This document shows positions 14,162 through 21,874 of a DNA stretch of 47,583 nt, piece by piece; the stretch's first letter is position 1, and each line of letters begins with the position of its first letter. A model generated the notes under the pieces. That model saw nothing but the letters and a program-made list of their open reading frames with translations, had not been told where the DNA came from and searched no databases. Position numbers and translations under genes: made by a program. This DNA comes from an uncultured Eubacteriales bacterium (GTDB taxonomy: Bacteria > Bacillota > Clostridia > Oscillospirales > Acutalibacteraceae), in NCBI GenBank assembly GCA_934476085.1, contig CAKSNE010000015.1, positions 1 to 47,583 of the forward strand, read 5' to 3'.

Positions 14162-16717
14162 TTAAGCTTTTTTAGTTGTAACTTTTTCAACTACTGTTTT
14201 AAATTTTTTAGTTGAAGCTTTTTTGATTTTATTGTTAGTAGCATTAGTTGTTTTATTTGGAATGTATTTTATTCCGAATTTACAACCGCTTATAGTATTT
14301 TTTGAAACAGAAACTTTTAATTTTGTAGACAAAACAGCAATACCGCTTGCTTTACAATTTTTAATTTTATTTGAGATAATTTGTTTTGTTTTGCTTAAGC
14401 TGCTGTTTACAATAATTCCGTTGTTACAATTTACTTTAAGCTTTTTACCGTTTTTACTCTTTTTAAAGTTAATAATATTTTCGTTTATTTTTTTAGCACT
14501 TGCAGATTGAGAAATTGAAATACCGCTAACCTTTGATTTTTTAATATCTATATTGTTTTTATTGATATTTATAACACAGGCTGTTTTATCAAGATTGATA
14601 GCGTTTTTACCCGGATTGGTAATGCTGTTTGATGAAACAACTCTTGCAGTTGATTTTTTAGTCAAATAGATAGCGTATTCGGCAGAGTTTGTTATGTTGT
14701 TAGATTGAATATTATAAACTAATGCTTTAGATGAAAGGTAAATGCCGCTTTTTTTGGATTTGTTTATTGTATTATACTTAATTTTACCTGTTTTTGATGA
14801 AGAAGTAATTATTATTCCGTAAGATTTTGATGAAGAAATATTATTTGAGTACATTTGTGAAACGGCAGCTTTTTTTGAAATATAAATACTGCTTTTATTG
14901 CTGGAGTGTATACTGTTTTTAGAAACATACTCAGCATTGACATTATCTGTTATAAAAATGCCGTTTTTAGAAACATTTGAAATTTCATTATTGGAAGTGA
15001 TTAAAGATTTTGCATTTCCTGAAAGTTCAATTCCGTTTGCACGAGCAGACTTAATTGTGTTGCTTGAAATAGAAACAGCAGAAGCGTTGTAAAGTGCAAT
15101 ACCGTCATCAGCTACATTTGAAATAGTGTTGTATTCTATTGTTGCACTTTTACTTGAAGAGCCGATATATATACCCTGTCCGTAGGTGTTTGAAATGTTA
15201 TTGTCAGTAGCAAAAACATAGTCGCTTCCTGAAATTCTTAAACCGGAATTTTTTATATTATAAATTTTGTTTTCGGTAATTGTAGAAGTATTACCGTTTG
15301 ATAAATAAATACCGTTTTTAAGTGCATTGTTTGCAGCATTATCAAATATAGTATTGTTGTTTATGCTGAGTTTAGATCCGCCGTTAACAGTAATTCCGTA
15401 AATATTTTTACTTGATTTTTTAGCGTTTATTTGAATAGTGTTGTTTTTTACAACAAAATCAGAATCAACAGAGTTTGCTGATCCGTAAACTCCTTCAAGA
15501 TTAATACCTGTAAAATTATTTTTTGAAACAGAAGAAACTATTGTGTTGTTTTTAATTTCAACATCGGAAACTCTGAAATCACCACTGTATTTTTTGCCGA
15601 ACTTATCTTTATTGCTTTTAACATAAGCACCCAAAACATCAATGCCAAAAGCTGTTGTATAATAATTATAATCAACAAGGTTCATTTTGTTGTTTTGAAT
15701 TATAATATTGCTTTTTGGATAAATTTTATCGGTTGATTTTAACGGTGCTAAAAAGTTTGAGTAATCACGGTTTGTCATATTGCTTACTAAAATTCCGCAA
15801 CCGCAGTTATTCATAACATTTCCGGAAATTTCACTGTTTCTGTAATTTGCCGTTCTAATAGCGTATCCATCAACATTTTCAAATTTATTATTTTTAAAAT
15901 TAATATTTTCAAAATAGTGGCCGGCTATCGCGCTGTGTGTACCTATACCGCGATGAACATTTTTGAATGTGCAATTTTCGACTAAAACATCTTTAGTTGG
16001 TGTTCCGTCATAATTTTTTGCATTAACAAAATAATCATCATTTAAAATATCAATTTGAACTGCTTCGCAATTGTTAGAAATATCATCAGTATTCATATCT
16101 AAAAATGAACAATCTGTAATTTTGACATTTTTACAAGCTGCAAAAGCAAGTTGATGATGAACGCCTTTTGTGTTTTGTAAAGTTATATTTTTTAAAGTGA
16201 TATTTTCAGCGTGGCTGAATTTTACGATCGATGGTTCATCTTCGCCTTTTACTGTTGAAAAACGAGTGTTATATCCATCAAAAGTACCATTCATAACAGT
16301 TATATTTTTTACACAATCATAACCGTTATAAAAAATTCCTTCACTTGGATTTTCAGAGTTATATCCCGGAATAATACCTAATTTCAACATAACATTGTTG
16401 CTTGATTTAATCATTTTAGATCCGCCGAAATCAACAATGGTATTTGAATAAACCTCAATATTTTTATCAATGATATATGTACCGTTTGGAATTTTTACTG
16501 TATATTGAGATGTCGGTTTTAAATCACGAATATATTTAGTTGCCTTTCTCACATAATGGTCAAAATACTGTTTGTTTAAATCTATTTCAACAGTATAAAC
16601 AACATTTCCTTTTTCATCGGAAACAGTGATTTTTTTAACTTCTTGTGCAAAAGTCGATAAACCAAATGATGAAACAATAATTAAAAAAGTTGTAATAAAA
16701 CTGATTATTTTTTTCAT
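14162..16717 (-). CDS. Secreted right-handed parallel beta-helix protein
   Basis: An 851-residue protein starting at the ATG at 16717 (MKKIISFITTFLIIVSSFG) behind AAAGGAATA; upstream in-frame codons lie inside the aldolase terminator. A signal peptide (about 1-24) is followed by a beta-rich N-terminal cap with the IPNGTYIIDKNIEVYSNT segment, as in pectate-lyase-like and polymer-degrading beta-helix proteins, and then by more than 25 turns of an Asn-ladder repeat (ITNN.I, GIYLS, SNNIT). The tail is very rich in Lys, Thr and Ser. It may be a polysaccharide lyase, epimerase or adhesin; no catalytic triad is evident. It has no anchor motif, so it is probably released or held by the cationic tail. 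Confidence 0.82.
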   Translation of the reverse strand: MKKIISFITTFLIIVSSFGLSTFAQEVKKITVSDEKGNVVYTVEIDLNKQYFDHYVRKATKYIRDLKPTSQYTVKIPNGTYIIDKNIEVYSNTIVDFGGSKMIKSSNNVMLKLGIIPGYNSENPSEGIFYNGYDCVKNITVMNGTFDGYNTRFSTVKGEDEPSIVKFSHAENITLKNITLQNTKGVHHQLAFAACKNVKITDCSFLDMNTDDISNNCEAVQIDILNDDYFVNAKNYDGTPTKDVLVENCTFKNVHRGIGTHSAIAGHYFENINFKNNKFENVDGYAIRTANYRNSEISGNVMNNCGCGILVSNMTNRDYSNFLAPLKSTDKIYPKSNIIIQNNKMNLVDYNYYTTAFGIDVLGAYVKSNKDKFGKKYSGDFRVSDVEIKNNTIVSSVSKNNFTGINLEGVYGSANSVDSDFVVKNNTIQINAKKSSKNIYGITVNGGSKLSINNNTIFDNAANNALKNGIYLSNGNTSTITENKIYNIKNSGLRISGSDYVFATDNNISNTYGQGIYIGSSSKSATIEYNTISNVADDGIALYNASAVSISSNTIKSARANGIELSGNAKSLITSNNEISNVSKNGIFITDNVNAEYVSKNSIHSSNKSSIYISKKAAVSQMYSNNISSSKSYGIIITSSSKTGKIKYNTINKSKKSGIYLSSKALVYNIQSNNITNSAEYAIYLTKKSTARVVSSNSITNPGKNAINLDKTACVININKNNIDIKKSKVSGISISQSASAKKINENIINFKKSKNGKKLKVNCNNGIIVNSSLSKTKQIISNKIKNCKASGIAVLSTKLKVSVSKNTISGCKFGIKYIPNKTTNATNNKIKKASTKKFKTVVEKVTTKKA

Positions 16718-16745
16718 AAACCAAATATTCCTTTGCTTGCTGTTA

Positions 16746-16785
16746 AAAAATCTCCGACAAAGCGAACACAATGTCGGAGATTTTT
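16746..16785 (-). terminator. Terminator of fba
   Basis: AAAAATCTCCGACA (16746-16759) pairs perfectly with TGTCGGAGATTTTT (16772-16785) across a 12-nt loop, followed on the minus strand by further T. It lies between fba and the beta-helix gene. Confidence 0.88.
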
Positions 16786-16814
16786 AATTTTAAATTAAAA
16801 ATTTTCAAGAAAAA

Positions 16815-17678
16815 TTAAGCTTTGCCGATTGAACCGAAAAGTTCCATTTTTTCTTTAACTGTTGCACGAATAGCTTCATAACCAGGAGCCAAAAGTTTTC
16901 TAGGGTCGAAACCTTTGCCTTGTTGATCTTTACCTGCTTCGATGTAGCTACGAGTAGCAGCAGCAAATGCTAATTGGCATTCTGTGTTAACGTTGATTTT
17001 TGAAACGCCGAGTGAAATAGCTTTTTTAATCATATCAGCAGGGATACCTGTACCGCCGTGTAATACGAGTGGCATTGTACCTGTGAGTTCTTGGATTTTA
17101 GCTAAAACATCAAAGTTTAAGCCAGCCCAGTTTTCAGGGTATTTACCGTGAATATTACCGATACCTGCAGCGAGCATTGTTACGCCGAGATCAGCAATCA
17201 TTTTGCATTCGTTAGGGTCTGCAACTTCACCGCTACCGATAACGCCGTCTTCTTCGCCACCGATTGCACCGACTTCAGCCTCAATTGAGAGACCTTTTTC
17301 GTTACAAATACCAACTAATTCTTTAGTTTTTTCAATGTTTTCTTCGATTGGATAGTGTGAACCATCGAACATTACTGAAGAGAAGCCGGCTTCGATACAA
17401 GCCTTAGCACCTTCATATGAGCCGTGGTCAAGGTGAAGAGCAACAGGAACAGTAATATTTAACTCTTCAAGCATACCCTTAACCATACCAACAACTGTTT
17501 TATAGCCGCACATATATTTACCTGCACCTTCAGAAACACCAAGGATAACAGGAGATTTGAATTCTTCTGCGGTAAGTAAAATAGCTTTTGTCCATTCAAG
17601 GTTATTGATGTTAAACTGACCAACAGCATATTTGCCTGCTTTAGCCTTGTTCAACATATCTTTTGCTGAAACTAACAT
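16815..17678 (-). CDS. fba: Class II fructose-1,6-bisphosphate aldolase
   Basis: A 287-residue Zn-dependent enzyme of glycolysis and gluconeogenesis that cleaves fructose-1,6-bisphosphate to dihydroxyacetone phosphate and glyceraldehyde-3-phosphate. The start at 17678 (MLVSAKDMLNKAKAG) has a GGAGG site; the longer frame upstream runs through the promoter. The Zn and catalytic residues are visible in LHLDHG (Asp84, His85), and further His sites in GNIHGKYPE and LHGGTGIP; the phosphate-binding loop is INVNTE. The gene is monocistronic with its own promoter and terminator. A tagatose-bisphosphate aldolase activity cannot be excluded within this family. Confidence 0.95.
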   Translation of the reverse strand: MLVSAKDMLNKAKAGKYAVGQFNINNLEWTKAILLTAEEFKSPVILGVSEGAGKYMCGYKTVVGMVKGMLEELNITVPVALHLDHGSYEGAKACIEAGFSSVMFDGSHYPIEENIEKTKELVGICNEKGLSIEAEVGAIGGEEDGVIGSGEVADPNECKMIADLGVTMLAAGIGNIHGKYPENWAGLNFDVLAKIQELTGTMPLVLHGGTGIPADMIKKAISLGVSKINVNTECQLAFAAATRSYIEAGKDQQGKGFDPRKLLAPGYEAIRATVKEKMELFGSIGKA

Positions 17679-17711
17679 TTTATTTGTCCTCCAAAATTTT
17701 ATGATATATAT

Positions 17712-17740
17712 ATTATAGACTATATTACAATAAAAATCAA
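17712..17740 (-). promoter_or_regulatory. Sigma-A promoter of fba
   Basis: On the minus strand TTGATT (17735-17740), a 17-bp spacer and a perfect TATAAT (17712-17717) precede the fba start by about 34 bp. Confidence 0.75.
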
Positions 17741-17783
17741 TCATTTTTGTTGGATTTTTTTGAAAAAACGAGATTATCTTTCA

Positions 17784-17812
17784 TTGACTGGATAAAATAT
17801 TTATGATAAAAT
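17784..17812 (+). promoter_or_regulatory. Sigma-A promoter of the ligase gene
   Basis: TTGACT (17784-17789), a 17-bp spacer and TAAAAT (17807-17812) precede the ATG at 17874 by about 60 bp. Confidence 0.65.
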
Positions 17813-17873
17813 TATTAAAGTATAATTTGATTTTTAACTACCAAGGTTTGGAAACTTTTAAAAGGGAGTATAT

Positions 17874-19859
17874 ATGGATAAAAAACAACGATTGTATTAT
17901 TTGGTCGATTATTTGAATAAATGTTGTGATGAATATTATAACGGCAGTAACCCTACTTTGTCAGACGCACAGTATGACGAGCTTTTCGATGAATTGACCG
18001 CACTTGAAAAAGAAACAGGCATTGTACTTGAAAATTCGCCTACTCAAAGAGCCGGTTACGAAGTTTTGTCGGAACTTAAAAAGGTAAAACATGATATTCC
18101 GCTTTTGTCGCTTGCTAAAACAAAGTCAGCGGCTGATATTTATGCTATGTGTCAGCAAAATGACGGATATTTAGGGCTTAAAATGGACGGACTTACCGTT
18201 AAAATGGTGTATAAAGACGGAGAGTTAGTTGAAGCGTCAACTCGTGGTGACGGTGAGATAGGCGAAGATATTACCCACAACGCAAAAGTTTTTAAATCTG
18301 TGCCTAAAACTTTGTCACAAAAAATTGATATTACTGTTTCGGGCGAAGCTTTTATTGATATTCCAACCTTTGAACAGATTAATGAAGATATTGAAAACGA
18401 TGAAGAAAAATATTCTACTCCGCGTAACCTTGCGGCAGGTTCTGTTCGTCAACTCGATTCTAAAATTTGTGCTATGCGTGGTGTATCGTTTTTCCCGTTT
18501 AGCGTTTTAAAAGGATTTGATGAGCTTGAAAACAAGTCCGAACGCCTTGATAAACTAAAAGAATTTGGCTTTTTGCGTTTGCCTACTATTAGTATTACAA
18601 AAGCAGACTGCATAGAAAAAATCGAAGAAAATATTTTAAAATTAAAACAAATAGCGGCTGAAAAAGGTTATCCGATAGACGGCATTGTTTTTACTTTTGA
18701 CAATATCGCTTTTTCAATGGCACAGGGCAAAACTTCTCATCATTTTAAAGACGGAATTGCCTATAAATTCGGCGATCCGCAATTTGAAACGACATTGAAA
18801 AACATTGATTGGAATATCTCTCGAACAGGTCAATTAACGCCGATTGCCGAGTTTGAACGAGTTGAAATTGATAATACCAATGTTGAAAAAGCGTCGCTTC
18901 ATAATATGACATTTATCGAAGAATTAAAACTTGAAAAAGGCGACAGAATTTTGGTTTCAAAGCGAAATATGATTATTCCGCATGTTGAGAAAAATTTATC
19001 GGGTGAAAATAGGGAATATTATACGCTTGATTACCCAAAAACTTGTCCAATTTGCAATGAGCCTACATTTATTAATGTAACAGATGTTTCCGATAGGTCG
19101 ATAAAGGTGCTTTACTGTAAAAACCAAAATTGTGCCGGTAAGCAAATTAAAAAATTCACTCACTTTGTGTCCAAACAGGCTATGAATATTGATGGATTAT
19201 CTCAGGCAACTCTTGAAAAATTTGTAGCATTGAAATTTATCACAAAACTTAGTGATATTTTTGAAATTGCAAAGCACAAAGACGAGATTATTTTGCTCGA
19301 CGGGTTTGGCGAGAAGTCTTACAATAATCTTGTAAGTTCAGTTGAAAACGCTAAAAATACTCGGCTTTCTAACTTTTTGGTTGCTATGAATATTCCGCTT
19401 GTGGGCAAAAATGCGGCTGGAATTATTGAGTCAATCTTTGGCGGCAGCGTTGAGCGGTTTAGAAACGCTATTGAGCAAAAATATGACTTTTCATCAATTG
19501 AAGGTTTTGGCGAAATTATCAACGATGAGATTTATAAATGGTTTGAAAACGAAAATAATCGCAAAGAATTTGATGAAATTTCCTTGATTTTGAATTTTGA
19601 AGAATTAGAGCAAAACGAAGTTGATGAAAATAATCAATTCTTTGGTAAAACTGTTGTAATAACAGGTACTTTTGAAGACTATACCCGTGATGAATTAAGT
19701 GAAAAAATGAAGGCATTCGGTGCTAAAGTAACAGGATCGGTTTCTAAAAAAACAAACTATTTACTTTGTGGCGAAAATGCAGGAAGCAAGCTTGAAAAAG
19801 CTCGTAATTCAGGCGTTGAAATAATTAATGAAAATGAGCTAAAAACGCTATTATCATAA
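17874..19859 (+). CDS. ligA: NAD+-dependent DNA ligase, divergent member
   Basis: A 661-residue ligase that seals nicks in duplex DNA using NAD+. Domain Ia (NPTLSDAQYDELFDEL) binds the NMN part; the adenylated lysine is Lys103 in LKMDG, followed by STRGDGEIGEDIT; then an OB fold, a zinc finger (CPIC and CKNQNC), helix-hairpin-helix repeats and a C-terminal BRCT domain (about 585-661, with GKTVVITGTF and GSVSKKTNYLLCGENAGSK). Full length and all domains are present. Oddities: KMDG instead of KxDG with Leu/Ile, and KRNMIIP where the family has the conserved AGDVIP loop. It may therefore be a second ligase beside a standard LigA elsewhere. It has an AAGGGAG ribosome site and its own promoter. 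Confidence 0.9.
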   Translation: MDKKQRLYYLVDYLNKCCDEYYNGSNPTLSDAQYDELFDELTALEKETGIVLENSPTQRAGYEVLSELKKVKHDIPLLSLAKTKSAADIYAMCQQNDGYLGLKMDGLTVKMVYKDGELVEASTRGDGEIGEDITHNAKVFKSVPKTLSQKIDITVSGEAFIDIPTFEQINEDIENDEEKYSTPRNLAAGSVRQLDSKICAMRGVSFFPFSVLKGFDELENKSERLDKLKEFGFLRLPTISITKADCIEKIEENILKLKQIAAEKGYPIDGIVFTFDNIAFSMAQGKTSHHFKDGIAYKFGDPQFETTLKNIDWNISRTGQLTPIAEFERVEIDNTNVEKASLHNMTFIEELKLEKGDRILVSKRNMIIPHVEKNLSGENREYYTLDYPKTCPICNEPTFINVTDVSDRSIKVLYCKNQNCAGKQIKKFTHFVSKQAMNIDGLSQATLEKFVALKFITKLSDIFEIAKHKDEIILLDGFGEKSYNNLVSSVENAKNTRLSNFLVAMNIPLVGKNAAGIIESIFGGSVERFRNAIEQKYDFSSIEGFGEIINDEIYKWFENENNRKEFDEISLILNFEELEQNEVDENNQFFGKTVVITGTFEDYTRDELSEKMKAFGAKVTGSVSKKTNYLLCGENAGSKLEKARNSGVEIINENELKTLLS

Positions 19860-19926
19860 TGTTAGTGCAACTTGCACAATATATAAATGACTTTTTCTAT
19901 TAACTACACAAATTTAAAAAAACAAA

Positions 19927-19955
19927 TTGACTTTTTATTAAATTTGTTTTATAAT
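19927..19955 (+). promoter_or_regulatory. Sigma-A promoter of the cohesin-like protein gene
   Basis: TTGACT (19927-19932), a 17-bp spacer and a perfect TATAAT (19950-19955), 33 bp before the ATG. Confidence 0.75.
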
Positions 19956-19988
19956 TATTCACACAGGTAATTATATGGAGGTATTGTT

Positions 19989-20903
19989 ATGAAAAGAAAA
20001 TTAATTAGTGTTATTTTAGCTCTTGCGGTTATGTTGTCTGTTTTGACAACAGTTGTTGTAAGTGCTGATGATAGATTTCCTAGTGATGACAACCAAAAAC
20101 CTTGCTTAACAATAGGTACTGTTGAATATAAGGGCGAAGGTAAAGTTGTTGTTCCTGTTACTGTTTCAAGAAATAATAGCGGTATTTGGGGTGCTAACTT
20201 CCAAATTTCTTATGATTCAGCTTTAACTTTTGATGAATCAGCTGAAAATTCTGATAATAGTTGCATTTTACAAGGCACTTGTTTAGTAGGTAACGATGTT
20301 TCAAAAAGAGTTCTTACTGTAATTGTTACTGACGGCAGTGATAAGTTTGAAAATATTGCAAAAGACGGTACTTTATTAAAATTAACATTTAATATTAGTT
20401 CAGCTAATTATTCTGTTGGTAAAAATTATCCTCTTAACTTTACTTATACAGATGCAAACGGCAGACTTTGCATTATTGACGGTAATACAAATGATGTTCC
20501 TTTTGTCTATAAAAACGGTGGCGTTAAATGTGTAAGCAATGTTCCTGTAACAAATCCAACACAAGCTCCTACTCAGGCACCGACACAGGCTCCAACTAAA
20601 GTTGTTGTTCCTGTAATGAACAAGAAAACTAAACCGGGAATTAAACTTATAAAAGCTAAAAAAGCCATTACCGTTAAAATCAGAAAAAAAGTAGCTAATG
20701 CTAACGGTTATCAAGCTAAATATTCATTGAAAAAGAATATGAAAAAAGCTAAAACTGTAAATCTCGGCAATAAAGCTTCAGCTAAAATCAAAAAATTAAA
20801 AGCTAAGAAAAAATATTATGTTCAGGTAAGAGCTTTCCAAAAAGTAAACGGTAAAAAAGTTTACGGTGCTTGGTCAAAGAAACTTAGCGTTAAAACAAAA
20901 TAA
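19989..20903 (+). CDS. Secreted protein with a cohesin-like domain and a C-terminal fibronectin-like module
   Basis: A 304-residue exported protein. A signal peptide (about 1-26) is followed by a cohesin-like beta-sandwich (about 38-178: LTIGTVEYKGEGKVVVPVTV, NSGIWGANFQISYDS, GTLLKLTFNIS), a Thr-Gln-Ala-Pro linker (about 185-200, TQAP three times) and a Lys-rich fibronectin-III-like module (about 212-304, ending YYVQVRAFQKVNGKKVYG and on). Cohesins hold dockerin-bearing enzymes in cellulosomes and amylosomes; single-cohesin proteins of this size can be scaffold adaptors or unrelated carbohydrate-binding proteins. No anchor is visible. Whether it binds a dockerin cannot be seen from the sequence. 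Confidence 0.75.
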   Translation: MKRKLISVILALAVMLSVLTTVVVSADDRFPSDDNQKPCLTIGTVEYKGEGKVVVPVTVSRNNSGIWGANFQISYDSALTFDESAENSDNSCILQGTCLVGNDVSKRVLTVIVTDGSDKFENIAKDGTLLKLTFNISSANYSVGKNYPLNFTYTDANGRLCIIDGNTNDVPFVYKNGGVKCVSNVPVTNPTQAPTQAPTQAPTKVVVPVMNKKTKPGIKLIKAKKAITVKIRKKVANANGYQAKYSLKKNMKKAKTVNLGNKASAKIKKLKAKKKYYVQVRAFQKVNGKKVYGAWSKKLSVKTK

Positions 20904-20915
20904 TTATTAGAGATT

Positions 20916-20943
20916 AAAGGCCACCTGAAAAGGTGGCTTTTTT
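20916..20943 (+). terminator. Terminator after the cohesin-like gene
   Basis: GCCACCT (20920-20926), loop GAAA and AGGTGGC (20931-20937) followed by six T. Confidence 0.9.
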
Positions 20944-20978
20944 GGTTATTGGGAATTTCAATTTGTGGGGGAATATTA

Positions 20979-21548
20979 GTGAAAAGGTTATGTTTTAGTA
21001 TTATTACGCTTTTGGTAGTAATATTGATTTCTTCTTGTGGCGGAATCCAATCAGATAATATAAATTATACAAAGTATAACGGTTATTCTTCAACTTCAAA
21101 AACTACTGAAAAATCAACTAAACCCTCTACAAATACAAGAAAATCAGAAACTGTTGTTTCAAAATCTACAGTTAAAAATTCAGTTAATAAAACAGTTGTA
21201 GTTTCGGATAATAAAAACGGTGTTAATAAATCAAAGAAAATTAAAGAAAAACGAAAAAATACTACTGTTGTTGATAAAATAGGCTATAACAATGCTGATA
21301 ATTTTAAAATATCAACTACGATTACAGAAAAAACAGAATTGTTAAAAGAACGAATTAAGATTAAAACTACTGTTCAAACAACTTCACTACCGCCGCTTTT
21401 AGACACTGATTTTTGTTATATAACTGAAAACGGCAAAAAATTTCATCGTGAAAACTGTCGTTATTTATATAAAAGTAATATTAAAATAATTGTAAAAGAA
21501 GCAAAAGATAAAGGCTTTTCATCCTGCTCAGTATGTAAACCACAATAA
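20979..21548 (+). CDS. Lipoprotein with a C-terminal Cys/His metal-binding-like motif
   Basis: The 189-residue protein starts with GTG at 20979, 6 bp after GGGGGA; the TTG further upstream lies against the preceding terminator. A lipoprotein signal ends in LISSC (Cys20). A long Thr/Ser/Lys linker (about 25-130) is followed by a C-terminal motif: CYITENGKKFHRENCRYL, then GFSSCSVCKP. This spacing of His and Cys is found at the C-terminus of many secreted nucleases and surface proteins and resembles the Ada metal-binding fold. The enzyme part is absent here, so the motif is displayed alone on a tether. The function is unknown. A palindromic terminator follows at once. Confidence 0.75.
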   Translation: MKRLCFSIITLLVVILISSCGGIQSDNINYTKYNGYSSTSKTTEKSTKPSTNTRKSETVVSKSTVKNSVNKTVVVSDNKNGVNKSKKIKEKRKNTTVVDKIGYNNADNFKISTTITEKTELLKERIKIKTTVQTTSLPPLLDTDFCYITENGKKFHRENCRYLYKSNIKIIVKEAKDKGFSSCSVCKPQ

Positions 21549-21577
21549 AAAAGTCACCTTTTTAAAGGTGACTTTTT
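21548..21577. terminator. Bidirectional terminator after the lipoprotein gene
   Basis: AAAAAGTCACCTTT (21548-21561) and AAAGGTGACTTTTT (21564-21577) form a perfect 14-bp stem with T runs on both strands. Confidence 0.9.
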
Positions 21578-21766
21578 CCTTTGAACATAAATGCTTGATT
21601 GAATAACGATATTGCCGTTTTGAATAAAAATAAATTCATCTAAAATCTTTTCAATATCAGAAAACAAGTGAGTTGAAATTATAACCGTTGAATCTTTAGC
21701 ATAATTTGAAACAATGCTCTTTGATTTTTCGCTTTCGTGTTCGTCGTAGATCAAGTGATTTGTCAA
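21554..21766 (-). pseudogene. C-terminal remnant of an ABC transporter ATP-binding protein
   Basis: The frame reads HLIYDEHESEKSKSI, then STVIISTHLFSDIEKILDEF and IFIQNGNIVI. The second part is the switch-His region and end of an ABC-2-type ATPase; the first part looks like the Walker B segment with the downstream Pro and D-loop lost. Walker A, the signature motif and any start with a ribosome site are absent, and upstream DNA is the promoter of the GH3 gene. It is a decayed fragment, likely left by a deletion; the frame now runs into the terminator. Confidence 0.7.
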
Positions 21767-21811
21767 GTAAAATTTATGAAAGTAAATATATTAAAATTTT
21801 GATATTTGGTG

Positions 21812-21840
21812 TTGAATTTATATTGATAGTGTGATATAGT
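21812..21840 (+). promoter_or_regulatory. Sigma-A promoter of the GH3 gene
   Basis: TTGAAT (21812-21817), a 17-bp spacer and TATAGT (21835-21840) precede the ATG at 21875 by about 34 bp. Confidence 0.65.
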
Positions 21841-21874
21841 AAATTGAATTTAGATTTATGTGGGGAAAATGTGT

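Noticed and set aside
16718..16771. Upstream in-frame start codons of the beta-helix gene
   Set aside because: They fall inside the fba terminator hairpin and would hide the signal peptide.
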